The notes below the pieces were generated by a model. It worked only from the letters and a program-made list of their open reading frames with translations, ran no database searches and was not told where the DNA came from. A stretch of 64,000 nucleotides of DNA, taken from contig JAIQDT010001953.1 in NCBI GenBank assembly GCA_021521415.1, forward strand, positions 369,463 through 433,462, written 5' to 3'. The stretch is from Bidens hawaiensis. Lineage: Eukaryota; Streptophyta; Magnoliopsida; Asterales; Asteraceae. A program made the position numbers and the translations under genes. Positions 46,060 to 59,454 of the stretch are shown here, in pieces (position 1 is the stretch's first letter; every line of letters begins with the position of its first letter).

Positions 46060-49000
46060 TGGGAGCAAAGAGAAGAGAATCTGATGATGAGGAATGGACG
46101 AACGGGCCAGTAATCTTTTCACGGATTAAAGGAGGACCGTGTAACAAGAACCCTTTGATAATCACTGCCCTCATCGGCCACTATCGTTCGCATTACGTTT
46201 TTTTGATACGGGTAGCACATCTGATATAATGTACAAACAGTGCTTTGAGCATTTGGATGAGGATGACAAGGTGAGTTGAAACCAATTCATGCACCTGTGT
46301 CGGGGTTCGGAGGTGAAGTGATGCATCCGCGGGGGTTGATATCGTTCCCGGTCACTCTCAGTGATGGGATTCATTTAAGAACGGAGGATGTCGAATTTTT
46401 GGTTCTACCGGTGACTTCAAAGCACGACATCAACCTGGGTCATGAGGCGATTGGCGATTTTAATGCCCATCCTTCTACAGCACACGGCGCGGTGGGAATT
46501 CCGACTCGCACTGGTGTGGCTATCATTGACATTAATCGCCACTGCGTCACGACAGAAAGTTCGAAACCCAGCAAAGTTCCAAAGCAAGTCCGACGAGCTG
46601 AGCCAGAAAATTGGGTGTTAAACAAGAAATTCCCATATCAAACTGTGATGATTGGGCCCGCTATCTCGGAGATAGTGAGGACATTCTTGAAGCAACTATT
46701 GACAAGGAACATCGACATCTTCGCATGGCAGCCCGCGGACATGACTGGTTTCCCGCGGAGGATTGCAGAGCATAAGTTGCAAGTAAACCCAACGTTTACT
46801 CCAATAGTATAAAAGAAGCGTAAGATGGGTCCGGAACATACTAAAGCAATGAACGAACAAGTTCAGGACCTCTTACATGCTGGAATCATCCGCCCAATCC
46901 ATTACCAGACTTGGGTCGCCAATCCAGTCATTGTCCCCAAAAGAAATGGGACATGGCGAATGTGCATAGATTTCAAAGATTTGAACAAGGCGTGTCCCAA
47001 AGACTGTTATCCATTGTCGGAAATCAATCTCAAAGTTGATGCTGTAGCCCCATTCAAGTTCAAATGTTTTATCGATGCCTCCAAAGGCTACCATCAGATC
47101 CGCATGGCGGCGGGCGATGATGATAAGACAGCGTTTCGCACAGATTAAGGCACGTTTTGTTACAAGATGATGCCCTTTGGCTTGAAAAACGCAGGTGCTA
47201 CGTATCAACGATTGATGGATGAGGCATTTAAGAAACAAATTGGTCGAAACTTGGAGGTGTATATGGATGATCTGGTAATCAAGAGCATTGAGGAGGATCA
47301 GATGCTTCAAGATATAAGAGAAACGTTTGAGACCCTCAGACAGATTAATATGAAATTGAATCCAGCCAAGTGCTCCTTTGGGATGGAGGAGGGAAAAATT
47401 TTAGGTGTTATTGTAATGGGTGAGGGTTTTAAGGCCAATCTAGATAAGGTCCAGGCCGTGGCCCACATGCCTTCACCTTCCTCCCTTAAGGAAGTACATA
47501 CAATCAATGGAAGGCTGGTAGCATTGAACATATTTTTAGCCAACCATGCGGCTAAGTCTTATCCGTTTGTTTCGACTCTGAGAAATTGGTTGAAGAAAGC
47601 ACACTTCAAATGGACCACGGAAGCTGAACAAGCATTCCTGTAGGTCAAAAAGTGTTTAATGGAATTACCTACCTTAACAGCACCACAGGCGGGGGAACCT
47701 CCGACACTGTATTTGTCAGCAACTGATATCGCCATTGGGGCCGTACTACTGACGGAAATAAAGAATGTTTAAAACCCAATTTACTATGTCAGCAGGACGT
47801 TGACCGGGCCGGAAACCAGATATTCAGTGCTCGAAAAGTTGGTTCTGGCACTAGTCTACGCCGCCAGGCGCCTCCGCAGATACTTCTAAGGCCATCCTAC
47901 AAATGTGCTGACAGGGTATAAACTCAAAAATATGTTAAGCAAGCCAGAATTGTCTGGGCGATTGGCAAAGTGGGACATCGAACTGGGAGAACATGCAATT
48001 AAATATAAACCCAGACCAGCAATCAAAGGGCAAGTGTTGGCGGACTTCGTCACAGAGGTTCCGCAACACAAAGAAAAAGAATGTTTAGTTGAGCAGCAAC
48101 CCCAAGTGCCTCCTAAACAAGGGCAAGTTTGGTCATCGTTCACTGACGGAGCTTCCAGCAACGAGGGATCTGGTGCAGGCCTTAGGTTATTCAATCCCGA
48201 AGGCCATGAGTTTACTTACGCGATCAAGTTATACTTCAAGAGTACTAATAATGAGGCGGAGTATGAAGCCTTTCTGGCAGGCCTACAAATAGCCAAGAAG
48301 CTTGGGGTACGACACCTAGAAGCGCAGGTGGATTCTATGCTGATCGCGGGGCAAATTAATGTAACTTATGAAGCAAAATATGATGTAATGGCTTCATACT
48401 TGTCACAAGCAAAAGACTTGATCCTCCAATTCTCTTCATGCAAAGTAATTCATATCAAGAGAAGCGAGAACAAGTCATCGAATGCCCTTAGCAAGTTGGC
48501 TTCAACAAACTTTGAACACTTTGCTAAAGACATTCGTATTGAATTCCTAGATCGCCCGTCCATTCGGCAGAACCAAGTTTTAGTAATCCAGACTGGCGTA
48601 GAATCCAGGATGATGCCAATCATGGCTTATTTATCATTAGGAGTTCTACCAGAAGAGAAGGCTGTGGCTCGAAAGATAAGGCATAAGGCCTTGAACTACC
48701 AAATGCAAGATGGCGTCTTGTATAGAATATCCTTCCTCGGCCCACTTCTGAGATGTGTGGACACCGAGGATGCGATTTACTTGATTAGGGATGTTCATGA
48801 AGGCATTTGTGGTCTTCACGCGGGCCTAAGAATGGTCGTAGCGAAACTCATGAACGTCGGGTACTACTGGCCAGGGATGCATTTGGATGTTGTACAAGAA
48901 ATCAGGAAATGTGATTCTTGTCAACCTCATGCTACCAATACGTTGCGACCAAGGAATGAACTTGTACCAGTATCCTTCGCTTGGCCCTTCCAAAAATGGG

Positions 49001-49833
49001 CTATTGACATTATGGGACCTTTCCCAGAAATCCCGGGACGTGTCAAATTTTTAATTGTGGCCATTGATTACTTCATCAAGTGGGTGGAAGCCAAACCAGT
49101 CGCATCTATTATGGCATCAAGTGTCAACAAATTCCTTAGGGAGTTCATAATTTGTCGATTTGGTCTTTCGCTATAACTTGTGAGCGACAATAGGACTCAG
49201 TTTGCGGACAGGGGGTTGCAAGAGCGGTTAAAAGAACTTCATGTCACCCAGATTTTCACATCTGTGGCTCATCCGCAAGCCAACGGTCAGGTCGAACGGA
49301 CCAACCGAACAATCAAAGAAGGGATTAAAGCTAGATTGGGCACTAAACGGACATGCTGTGTCGATGAACTGCCCCATGTACTTTGGGCCTTTCGCACCCA
49401 GTAGAATTTAAGTAACTCTGAAACGCCGTTCAGTTTAACCTATGGCACTGAAGCCATGATCCTGGCTGAAATTGGGGTTCCATCTGCACGAATTTTGATG
49501 ATCAATGATAACGACAAAGAGTTGCGGATGAACCTCAATCTCCTTGAAGAAATGAGGGAGTTAGCACTGATCCGCGAGCACAACTATAAGCGCCAACTGC
49601 AAAAATATTATGACTCGCGGGTCCAGAAGTGTACTTTTGATGCGGGAGACTTCGTCTTTCGCAACAATGAGGCATCCGGCCAAGAGCCTTCAGGCAAATT
49701 GGCCCCAACTTGAGAAGTCCGTTACAAAATTAAAGAAGTATTATCCAAGGGTGCTTACAAGTTGGAGAAATTAGATGGGACTGAGATCCCCAGAACATGG
49801 AATGTGGCACAGTTAAAGAAGTGCTACATTTAG
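46060..49833 (+). pseudogene. pol of the Tat-type element with two RNase H domains
   Basis: The protease DTGS is at about 46207, with a one-base shift in a T7 run just before it. Reverse transcriptase (MCIDFKDLNKACPKD) has YMDD at about 47260. A first, decayed RNase H (47700-47890) is followed by a second, archaeal-like RNase H (FTDGASSNEGSGAGL, 48130-48510). Integrase has an H-H-C-C finger (48795-48930) and catalytic Asp, Asp and Glu (IDIMGP, SDNRTQF, GQVERTNR). Two RNase H domains are the mark of the Tat lineage. Stops at about 46810, 47146, 47641, 47770, 47888, 49174, 49402 and 49711 break it. Confidence 0.92.
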
Positions 49834-50186
49834 CAAGACTTGTTATTTATTTTTTATTTTGGCCTGCGTGCCTAATAGACTAGTAGAAAGGTATCTAATG
49901 TAGTTGCTTGTAATTCAGTCTGGCTTACACCCCTTGTTATTGAAAGTTTTACTATGCCTACATTTTAGTTTTATGTAATACTTCTGGTCCGCATACCAAA
50001 TGAGACTTATATGATCTTACAAAAGAGCATCGCGTAATCCTTTATTTACAAGTAAGAAGATCCTACAAACACTTATATTATGAAAAATAATAAGTGTACC
50101 GGATGAAACTACTTCTTATTTCTGTTCAAATGAGATTACAAGATTACAAGAAAGACGAATATATATGCAGTTTACAAAAATTATAA
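49834..50186. other. Spacer between pol and antisense ORF
   Basis: This AT-rich DNA at the 3' ends of two opposed reading frames holds no gene. It would contain the polyadenylation region of the antisense ORF. Confidence 0.5.
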
Positions 50187-52556
50187 CTACAGTGCTGCAT
50201 CTTCGTCTTCCGCATCTTCTCGATCTTCCTCATCAGGAGTAAGGAGTGCCTTCAATTGGTCAACACCATCCCCCTTCTCTACAAGCGCGGTTATCTTGTC
50301 TTCGATAACAAACTTCAAGTTATCGAAAGTCTTTGTCTTCTCAATAAGAATTTTGGCGGTGTCTTGGCCATGCAAGGCAAATTCCTCAAGAGGTCTCTTC
50401 TCTTCGGCAAATTGAAGACCTTCCTGGAAACCTGCTTGGCGACCAGCCTGACAAGAGGCGACCAGTAACGTTACGAGACAATTCCCAAGTTCATCTCCCT
50501 CCCGGATGTGGGCAATAACCTGGTAAAACAGAAGATATGAACAAGAGCCCTAAATATGATTATTTTTTATAAAAGAATATGGAACGAGAGTTATTTGGGG
50601 AACGCCTTACGCCAATAACCATCTTTTATCCGCCTGGGCTCGGACAAGGTCCATTTTGTGCCCAGCACACTCCAAGGCTTGCTCCCTGTTTCTGGTAGCA
50701 AGATTGGCAAGGTGTTCATCCTTGGCTGATGCCTCAGCCTTCAGAGTCTTTATAAGCTCGTCGCGTTCATCCACTTGCTGCTGGAGGGCAGTTTTTGCTT
50801 CCTCAACAACGGATCGACGAGCTTTTTCCACCTCCAATGCCATTTTGGCATTTGCTAACTGTCATTCAGCAGCCAGGAGGTTGTCTTTGGCTTCTTTCAT
50901 AGCCTCCCCGGCTTCTTTTTCCACCTGGGCTACTATGATTTCCAAATCTTCCCACGCGTCATTCATGCCTAACCAGTCTCGGTATATTTCCTGACTGGTA
51001 GAGATGGTATTGGCCAGCCAGTAAGAGTAAGAGTAAGAGTTCAATAACTCGTGGCGCGGACGTCCACGTTGACGTTCCCTCTCCGCGGGAGGAAGACCTC
51101 CTTGCAGATACTCATGGCACACATCCGTTTCTACAAATGTCGAATCAGGGCGCACAGACCAACGCGAATGATGTACCAAAGGATCTTCCCCATGATGGGA
51201 CGTAGAAGCCCGCGGACCACCGATAAAGGCGCTAGGTCCCTCCTGATTTTTAAATCGGAATAGCGCGTGGAGAGGTGAAGAAATGATGGTTTCCTTGAAA
51301 TTACCTTCTTTCTCAACTTCGTGGGGAGAAGTATCAGCAATGACAATAGGGTCTTGAGCACCCTTTGACGGTAATGTTGGCGGAGAAGGAGGTGGAGTCG
51401 ACCCCCTTAAAACCGAAAGGTCCTTAGAAGAATCTTTTGGAAATCCTGCAAGATAGTTCTTTCTCCTCACGAACATATCTTATAAACAAAAACACTTACC
51501 AAGCTTAAAAGAATTGAAGTTACCTGAAGAAACTTCTGTAGGTGCAACCTGTTGAAGACGATCTCCCAGCTTCGTCCTCTTATGCTTCTTGGTAACGGCG
51601 GGCTTGCTTGATCGCATTTTACTTTTCCCAGACATTCTGGGGGCATCCGTATCAACAGCTCGATGTTCATCTTTGAAGATGATATAGTCGACATCTCAAT
51701 GTTCATCTTCAGCAAAGGCATCATTAGTAGCTCGATGTTCATCTTCGGCAAAGGAATCATCACTAGCTCGAAGTTCATCTTCGGAGGTGGCATCATCAGC
51801 TCGATGTTCATCTTCGAGGGCAACACCAGCATCTTTTTCATCCGCCACCTTGCTGGTGGATGGATTCTGCTTACGCTTGCGGGTTTGACCTACAGTCGAA
51901 CGCGCGACATTTACAGAGTCAGTAGCACCAACAGGTAATCTTCCTTCACGGGGTGACGACTCTTCACTAGAGTAAAGAAGTACTACCACCCCTATAGAAG
52001 TAATAGCAGTAATAGGACGAGGTTTTAGAACTCCCTCACCTTTGGTAACAAACTCCTCACCTTTGGAAAACATCGCCTTGGAGACCACGGGTTCCGAACG
52101 GAGAGTGGTGGAGAATAACACATTGTTGTGGGTGCATTCGAGGAAGGGTGCGTCCTTTGGGTCAATGAGACGACGCACCATGAGACCCTCCTCATGATCT
52201 AATAGAGAGATGAAGATGGATCCTTCACCTGCATAAGCAAACAGAACAATTAGAACCTAAGCGGAACCCTGGAAAGTGAAAACAAACTTACTCTTATCAG
52301 GTTTCTCGTAATATGGTTTAAAGTCAGGAAACGACCATAACCGGCTCATCTTCGCACCCACCACGGCCCCTTCATGTATCGCACGCATGAGGGTGGGTGT
52401 ATTGGTTAGAGTTTTGAACCATGGAAGGCCCACTACACAAGTGGCACGGACCACGGGCATCTCACCATCGGATTTGCGATAAGTCATCGCAAACGGAATC
52501 ACGTCCTCCCGGATCCAGAAGAACTTTTGCTTCCACTCGTGAAGGCTCCGGTACCA
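50187..52556 (-). pseudogene. Antisense ORF of the Tat-type element
   Basis: This is the extra, oppositely oriented coding region known between pol and the 3' LTR of plant Tat elements, often annotated as a 'putative gypsy type transposon' domain. The function is unknown. From right to left it codes for: the conserved start (HEWKQKFFWI, then MRAIHEGAVVGAK), a middle part (GLMVRRLIDPKDAPFLEC), an acidic EDEHRA repeat region with a basic patch (RKRKQNPS), a Pro/Ser-rich part (51476-50862), a coiled coil (EVEKARRSVVEEAKTALQQQ) and an acidic C-terminus ending EDEDAAL. Introns probably separate some parts, for example near 52230 and 50550. The start is lost at 52556, where the Athila LTR begins. 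Confidence 0.75.
51655..51825 (-). repeat. 39-bp tandem repeat in the antisense ORF
   Basis: Units contain the sequence for EDEHRA or EDELRA followed by ~6-7 residues (ATNDAFA, SDDSFA, DDATS). About four to five copies are seen. The length is a multiple of three, so the acidic frame is kept. Confidence 0.75.
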
Positions 52557-54308
52557 GATATACATTTATTTATACATATCGAATCCCTTGTAAAGTTATG
52601 TTTATTAAATATTTTGAGTTCGGTTAAGTTCGTGTTTCGTTTATCTTTTATTAATTTAGGTTTTGAGTCAATTTTATTTTATATTTATCATGTTTTAAAT
52701 CTTTTGGTGTCTTGCATGTTAAACTCTAATTCTTCTTATCATTTCATGTGAAGTCTATGTTCGTTTTTGTTCGTTAATGGTTACATGATTACATCACTAA
52801 TGATTTTTTATGATCTTTATAGATTTATGGTTTGGTGATCAAGGAAAAGAAGTTCTAGAAAATTCCTATCGTTGCTTGGAGTTCAAGGGAAAGATTACAC
52901 AAGATCTAGCATTGATTTAATAATAAAATAAAAAGAAAATTCGAGTCCTCCTGATGCACGCCGCACCGCACGACGTGGAAGGCCAATCCTGGTCGCGCGG
53001 CGCCTTGGGATTCTAATCAGCCAAATTTTGCAAGTAAAGGCCCAGTTCATTTATATAAACATCTCTTTGCAAACCTAGATGAAATAACAAGTGTTGGTAG
53101 CCGATTTTAAGAGAGAAACCAAGGTTTTGAAGGTGCTTTGAAGCTAGGAATCAAAGAGGATCGAGAAGACTTTCACGGAGGTGTTCAAGGATCAATTACC
53201 AAGGGTTTTATCGCTCTAACTTTGATTCCTTATTCATTATCATGTCTTTCTTATTTTTTTAATACTTGTTTGGATTCGTTTTTAATAATGATTCTAGGTT
53301 AGACTTCATGTCTACCTAGGTTTGATGAACATGTTTTGATACTTGATTCTTGCTTTGGATAACGATTTGATTATGGATTTTGTTGATTTAATAGTAAAAA
53401 CTTGATTTTGCTTTCATGATGCATATGAGTATTTATTATCTTGGTTGATTATTAACTATTGCTTCACATAGATCTTTTATCTCTTGATTGTGTTCTTTAG
53501 ATTTAGGGTTTATATTTAATCATTACTTGGTGTTTTGATTATTGTGATTGAATAGGCCTATTAGATCATAGAAGATTGTTGATAGTTGGTTAGGGTTTTG
53601 AATGTTAAGCTAAATTCCAATAGCTGTAAGGTGAGGAGTTATTCATGTGTCTTGGTCAATTGCATTCTAGGCTAGATTGGTGAGAATATTCTTGCTTGGT
53701 TATTGTGTTGATCCTTGTTCATGATTTAATGATAAGTTTATCAAGTTATCTAGGGTTTAGTGTTTCGTAAGATTGCTTGCTTTAGATACTATTAATTAAC
53801 CCTAATTGATGACTGTGAAGAAATCAATCCAACTGATTGCTTAATAATCTAATATTCATTCTTTAGGATTTTACTTGATGCGATTGAGGGTCCTCTAGGG
53901 TTTGTTAGATGAATATATTTAGAAATCAGTTTTCATATTATAATTCGTTGTCCATTGCTTGATGATTGTTGATACATGGGATTCTTACCTAGGTAGATTC
54001 CTTCTCTTATTGGTTTCGATCTTGTGTTTGATTGCTTGTTTTCTAGTTTACTTGTTTATTCATTTTCTTAGTTTAATATTAGTTTAAAAACCCCCTCAAA
54101 ACATTAATAATAAATAGTTGTGTCGTAAGTCAAGTCTAATTAGTTAATTAACGTAAGTTATAGAGTCCCGTGGGTTCGATATTCCGGACTTACTTAGCTT
54201 TAGTACAATTAACCGGTTCACTTGCCAGTGTTTTGTGTAATTGAATCTTAGGTCTAGTTTTTATTACTTTTTAATTTAGTCAATATTTAATTGACTGTTT
54301 TTAGCACA
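52556..54308 (+). repeat. 5' LTR of the Athila-type element
   Basis: It starts (A)GATATACATTTATTTATAC, where the 3' copy has TGATATAC, and ends near TTTTAGCACA. A stretch near 52980-53015 is GC-rich (GGTCGCGCGGCGCC). It matches 59455-61084 closely with scattered changes. The exact end is uncertain by three bases because the 3' copy is truncated. Confidence 0.87.
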
Positions 54309-54317
54309 TCAAGTTTT

Positions 54318-54335
54318 TGGCGCCGTTACCGGGGA
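54318..54335 (+). other. Primer-binding site, tRNA-Asp type
   Basis: TGGCGCCGTTACCGGGGA is the site typical of Athila elements, with one difference from the usual form (A where G is common). Confidence 0.8.
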
Positions 54336-54496
54336 CTCTTGGCAATTGCGTTATTTGCGTTAATTGGACTTATTTGATACATACGTGCTATTTGTTTATT
54401 TTCGTTTGATTCGTAGGAGTCTAATTAAATTTTAGTTTATTTTTGTTTTAGTTTTTATTTTTAGTCTATCACTCGGTCCGTTGCGTTTTCTGGTTT

Positions 54497-57126
54497 ATGC
54501 CACATCTTCTTTCGCAAGGACCACCGCTGGAGAATCTAGAATTTTCCCCGTTGAAGACCGAGGCTAGCTCGTCAGCAGAGAAACAACCGTCAGGAGCCGG
54601 TTCTACACCAAAGTCGACAACACCTAGTTCACCACCAGAAATTCCGAGAAGTCAACCAGACGTTCAGATGGCCGACGATAGAACAATTGCTGCTCAAGCC
54701 TTTGATGGCTTGTCCGGAAACCTGTCATGCATCGTCGTTCCCCAGATCGACAACCCCAACTCATGGTAAATTCCGTCATTCGTCATGAACAACATCGTTC
54801 AAACAAATCAGTTTCATGGGTGTGATGACGAGGATGCACCGGCTCACATTAACCGACTTTACCCCGTTTTGAAGACATTTAATTTACAAGGTGCTACTGA
54901 AGATGATATTTTCTTACATTTATTTCCGTTTTCACTTGCAGGTAAAGCTGATATATGGCTTGACACTCAACCAACTGGCACGTTCACTACTTGGGAGGCG
55001 TTACGTTCAGCTTTTATTAAGAAGTACTTCTCACCTGCTAAAGCGGTTGCTCTTCATGATCAAATTCATTCTTTTCACATGGAACCGGGGGAAAAATATT
55101 GTTATACTTGGGAGAGTTTTCAGAACATGCTTGCCCGTTGCTCACAGAATGGTCTCACACCATGGGCTCTCATGGAAAATTTTTACAATGGGTTGAACTA
55201 CGAAACCCAAGTTCGGTTTGACACGACCGCGGGAGGAAGTTTACTGGCAAAGAAGAATGTCACCGAATGTAATGAGATGTTTGAGAGCTTTGCTCAATCC
55301 GATTATGCCAAAGAGCCACATCGCGGGAATTCCACTCCTGTCACTAGTACATCATCGCCCGCTCGAGGTGTACACCAGGTTAATCTGGATACTAGTGTGG
55401 TTGCTGCTTTGGAATCACTAACTAGATAGGTTAAGGAGCTGAAGGCTAAGGTGGATAGGTGTGAGTTTTGTAGAGGTGGACATGGTACGTTGGAGTGCTC
55501 GGTGATGAATCAACAGGTAGATTTTGTTGCTGGTCAGAATAGGTTTCCCAACACCTATAATAACAACAGTTAGAGTTGGAACACCTACAAGAACCCGAAT
55601 CAGAATAATGCCAAATGGCGTCCGTCTGGTGCCCCACCCGGATTTCAAAATTCTTATAATCAAGGACAAGGTCAGTATTTCAATAATAATACCGATGGTA
55701 CTAATGTTCAAAATAATGTGCAGGATTCGAACGGTGGAATTGGGCATTTGGAAGAGATGATGAAGCAAATATTGGAGAGAGATCAAGTTACACAGAAAAA
55801 GTTTGCCGAACACGATTTGCTCTTCAAGAATCAACAATCTTCTATTCTCGATATTCAAAGAACTGTTGGTGATATTGCTCGTCGTTTAGAAGAAAGGCCC
55901 CATGTCAGTTTTTGGATATCCCTCAAACTAATCTGGCTGCTCAATTGAAAGCCATCTCCACTCGTAGTGGTAGGGTTTTTGGTCCGGAGGTAGTTAGTAG
56001 CGAAATTGGGAAATATGGGGAAGACGAATTGATGGATGAGGAGACAGAGATGGAGGTTCGGGGTAAAAAACGAGGTACAACACCAATCATAGAGCCGCAA
56101 GTTGAGAAAAACACTGAGAAGAAGCCAGTTGGAGTCCGGCCACCACCACACACCATTGACCTTGCATATGTCCCGTATCCCGCTCGTCTAAAGAATCAAA
56201 AGTATACGAAAGATTATGGGCATTTTCTCAATATATTTAGCCAATTGAATGTCAACCTCCCGTTCGTTGAAGTCCTCCAACATATGCCTAAATATGTCAA
56301 ATTTTTGAAAGACCTTCTTAAAAGAAAGGATAAGTTGGAGGAGCCTTCGACTGTACCGCTTAATGGAGAGTGTTCTGCAGTAGTTCTCAATAAAGTACCG
56401 GAGAAATTACCCGACCCCGGTGTTTTTACCATTCCATGCCTTTTCGGAAGTGACACGACATGTCAAGCATTGGCCGATCTTGGAGCTAGTATAAACGTCA
56501 TGCCATATTCTTTGTATGAAAAGCTGGGCCTAGGAGAGCTCACCCCTACTCGTATGACGTTGTCTTTAGCCGATCGTTCCGTTAAGTATCCGAGGGGTGT
56601 CGTAGAGAATTTGCTCGTTAAGGTAGATAATTTGGTTTTCCCCGCTGATTTTGTTGTTTTAGATATGGAAGCCGACGAGAGATTTCCTATTATTTTGGGT
56701 CGTCCGTTTTTACGTACTGCTAGGGCGGTCATTGATGTGTTTAAAGGTAAGATCACTCTTAGGGCCGATGATGATAGTGCTACTTATTTGGCGAAGTCCA
56801 TGAGACATCTGAGTGGTCAAGACGGTCTTATTGATCCATGTCATCCAGTTTACTCGATAGAATCATTTATCTTGGGCATGGGCTCTAGTCTTGACGATTC
56901 CCGTTCGGTAAGTATTAGTATGAAAAAGGAGCGAGAGGTTTTGAGTTCTCGGGAAATGGTGAAGTGTGTTAGAGAAAGAGGTGGTGGTAAGCGAAAGATT
57001 GAAAGGGTTCGTGGAGTTAGAAAGAAGAAGACAAAGGTTGACGGATGGTCAGATCGTGATTTGAAATCTTTGAGGGCATTGGATTTCTACCGAGGTGGAG
57101 GAAGCTCCACTCGGTTCGCCACGTGA
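54497..57126 (+). pseudogene. gag and protease of the Athila-type element
   Basis: From ATG 54497 a Ser/Pro-rich N-terminus leads to the gag core (FNLQGATEDDIFLHLFPFSL, ADIWLD, FIKKYF), a single zinc knuckle (CEFCRGGHGTLEC, about 55461-55499) and an Asn/Gln-rich hinge. The protease follows, with DLGASINVMP (about 56476) as active site and IILGRPFLRTAR near its end. The frame ends with a basic tail (KRKIERVRGVRKKK). TAA at 54767, TAG at 55427 and TAG at 55573 interrupt it, and a one-base shift lies in the T5 run near 55907. Nothing like polymerase follows. Confidence 0.9.
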
Positions 57127-59454
57127 TTCGCATAAACAGGGGTTCTTGAGTGAAAACTCAAGTGTAGAGTTTGTAGATTTTACTTTATTTTAATTTTTAT
57201 TTTCTTAGTTTCGTTGCGTCGTTGAGTCGTTTCAAGGAATCATCACCATCATGGAGAGAGGAAATTACGAGAATTCAAGAGGTGCCAGGTAAGTTTTACA
57301 CATGAAAATGACATAAAATGGTCATAACAAAGAGTTGGTAATTTTCTAAAAAACAAATTTAGGCAAAAAGGCTTCCAAAACGTCAAAACTTTCTACCAAA
57401 AGTTCCCGTCGCGCCGCGCGACGGGCTTCTTCTTTCCCTCCGCGCAGCGCGGACCAGTTGTGGCCAAGGGAAGCGCCGCACCGCGCGGCCCTATCACCAC
57501 TCCCGGTCGCGTGGCGCCGGGTTGCCTTTTGTTCTATCATTCGGGTGTGATTCCTTGTATTTAGTTTGGTATTTTGAGTCATGTTCTAAGGTCTAGTTGT
57601 CCGAGTCTTGTATAAGTCATCGAGTCGCTAACGTAAATTTTGTAGTTCGTCTTTGTTTTTGCGTTTTTAAGTTTTGTTAGTTTGAAGATTGTATAAGCTA
57701 GAGAGATGATCCCCAAGTAAGAATTTAATGAAAAAGACAAGTGTGGGGATGAAGCAGCTGAGCCGTATACTTTATATTTATTATTTGCTGCTAACTATTC
57801 ATGTGTTATTTATCGATTGATGTGAAACACTTTAAATGCATAATATCTATCAGCTTGATAAGATACATCTTTAGACATGTTTGTTTGGTTTTGTCGCTTA
57901 AGTTCGTGGATGAGGAAAGGAGTTACCATTTGCTGAGCACGTTCGTAGTTGGAGGGCATTCATGGAAGAAGACCTAGGCATCATGTTTCATTTGCATATT
58001 ACCAGCTAAGTCTTTTCCATTATCTAGCTTATTAACTTTTTATTTTGCTTTTGTTTTTAATTTTTAGATTTTTAGTTTTTTGTAGCCCGACTTTGTTTTT
58101 AATTTTATTTTCTTTTAAGTCGTCCTTATCCTTGCATTGAGGACAACGCAAAATTTAAGTGTGGGGATAGGATATTTGAGTAGTAGTTTAAATCGAGTTT
58201 ATGAAAAAAAATAATAAAAAAAATGAAAAAATGTTTTAAAAATGTCCATTGAATCTAGTTTTTTGCGTTAAATTGGGAGATGATGATATTTATCGGAAAT
58301 TTGTTTTTCAAACTACTAATAATATGAGATAAATAAAAGAAAACACACTTAACTTGGGATATGTCGGTAGGCTCAGCCTTGAAAATGAAAGGGCAATTTG
58401 ATAAAATGGTTAAAATGGAAATCTTTTATGGGTAAAGCGTTTTTTCCGTGGAAGATAAGTAATGAAAGGTCGGGCCATACTCAAGCCTTAATTATTGGTA
58501 TGAAAAAGTGGAAATATCATGAGTTTTAAAATCTGAATACGTTATCATATGATGCTTGGGTAGGTTTAACATTAGAGTATGCCGTGTAGCCTGTGATATA
58601 AATCTTAAACTGCTAGTTTAGTGTTTTACACCTCATTGGCATATGGTTTTATAACCTTAAATCTTGTATTGATGGGATTCTTCGAGTCCGGAGACCATGG
58701 GTCTGTATGCAATCTATTCATCTGGGTATTCACAATTCCTAAGTGGGGTCGTGGATATTTAAAATTAAGCCAAAAAGATCAAACCCTTATAAGTCTATAA
58801 ACATGATCGCAAAAGTACAAAAGTAAAAATAAACTATAGACTTGATCATCCACGTTGTTAGCCATGTGGGGTCCCCTTGCTCGCGTCTCATTAACATTAA
58901 GAAACGGACCACAAGGGACACGCTACATGTAAGCCCTACAGATGAAATTTCGCATGCTCACCTATGGTGATGGTTCGGGGTATTGCTTGATAACGGGGGT
59001 ATGTCAAGTTGTGGGGAACACTAGCTATTTATTAATTGAACCTTAATCGTATCTAATGGCTGCTTGGTAGACTTTGATGCTTAAGCTTAGGTGGATAAAC
59101 AATAACCTTGATCGTCTTAACTATTCATGAAAAGAATAAAAAAGAGCAACAAAAATTTTAAATATGCTAATTTTGAGGTTTAAGTCAAGTTGGGGTGACC
59201 TGGTCCAGTAAAAGCTGAAAATAAGCGGGTCTTAATTGTGTAAACCACTGAGTAATATTATTTTCGGATCTTATTTGTCTCGGTAAAGATTAAGGCATGG
59301 GTTTAAGTGGACAAAAATATCGGTGATCGCGGTTTTTGCGTTTTTCTAAGCTTTAAAAATTAACATATATGTTTGTAAGATTGTAATTTTCCGATTCTGA
59401 TCCAACTGCATTAGACTTTTTCAGGGACGAAAAAAGAGTAAGTGTGAGGATATT
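57127..59454 (+). other. Non-coding 3' part of the Athila-type element
   Basis: There is no open frame of note. It contains GC-rich palindromic DNA at 57405-57535 (CGTCGCGCCGCGCGACGG), a donor-like CCAGGTAAGTTTT at 57285, and two copies of AAGTGTGGGGAT (57729-57740 and 58158-58169). A related AAGTGTGAGGAT at 59440-59451 sits directly before the 3' LTR and is the likely polypurine tract. Confidence 0.7.
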
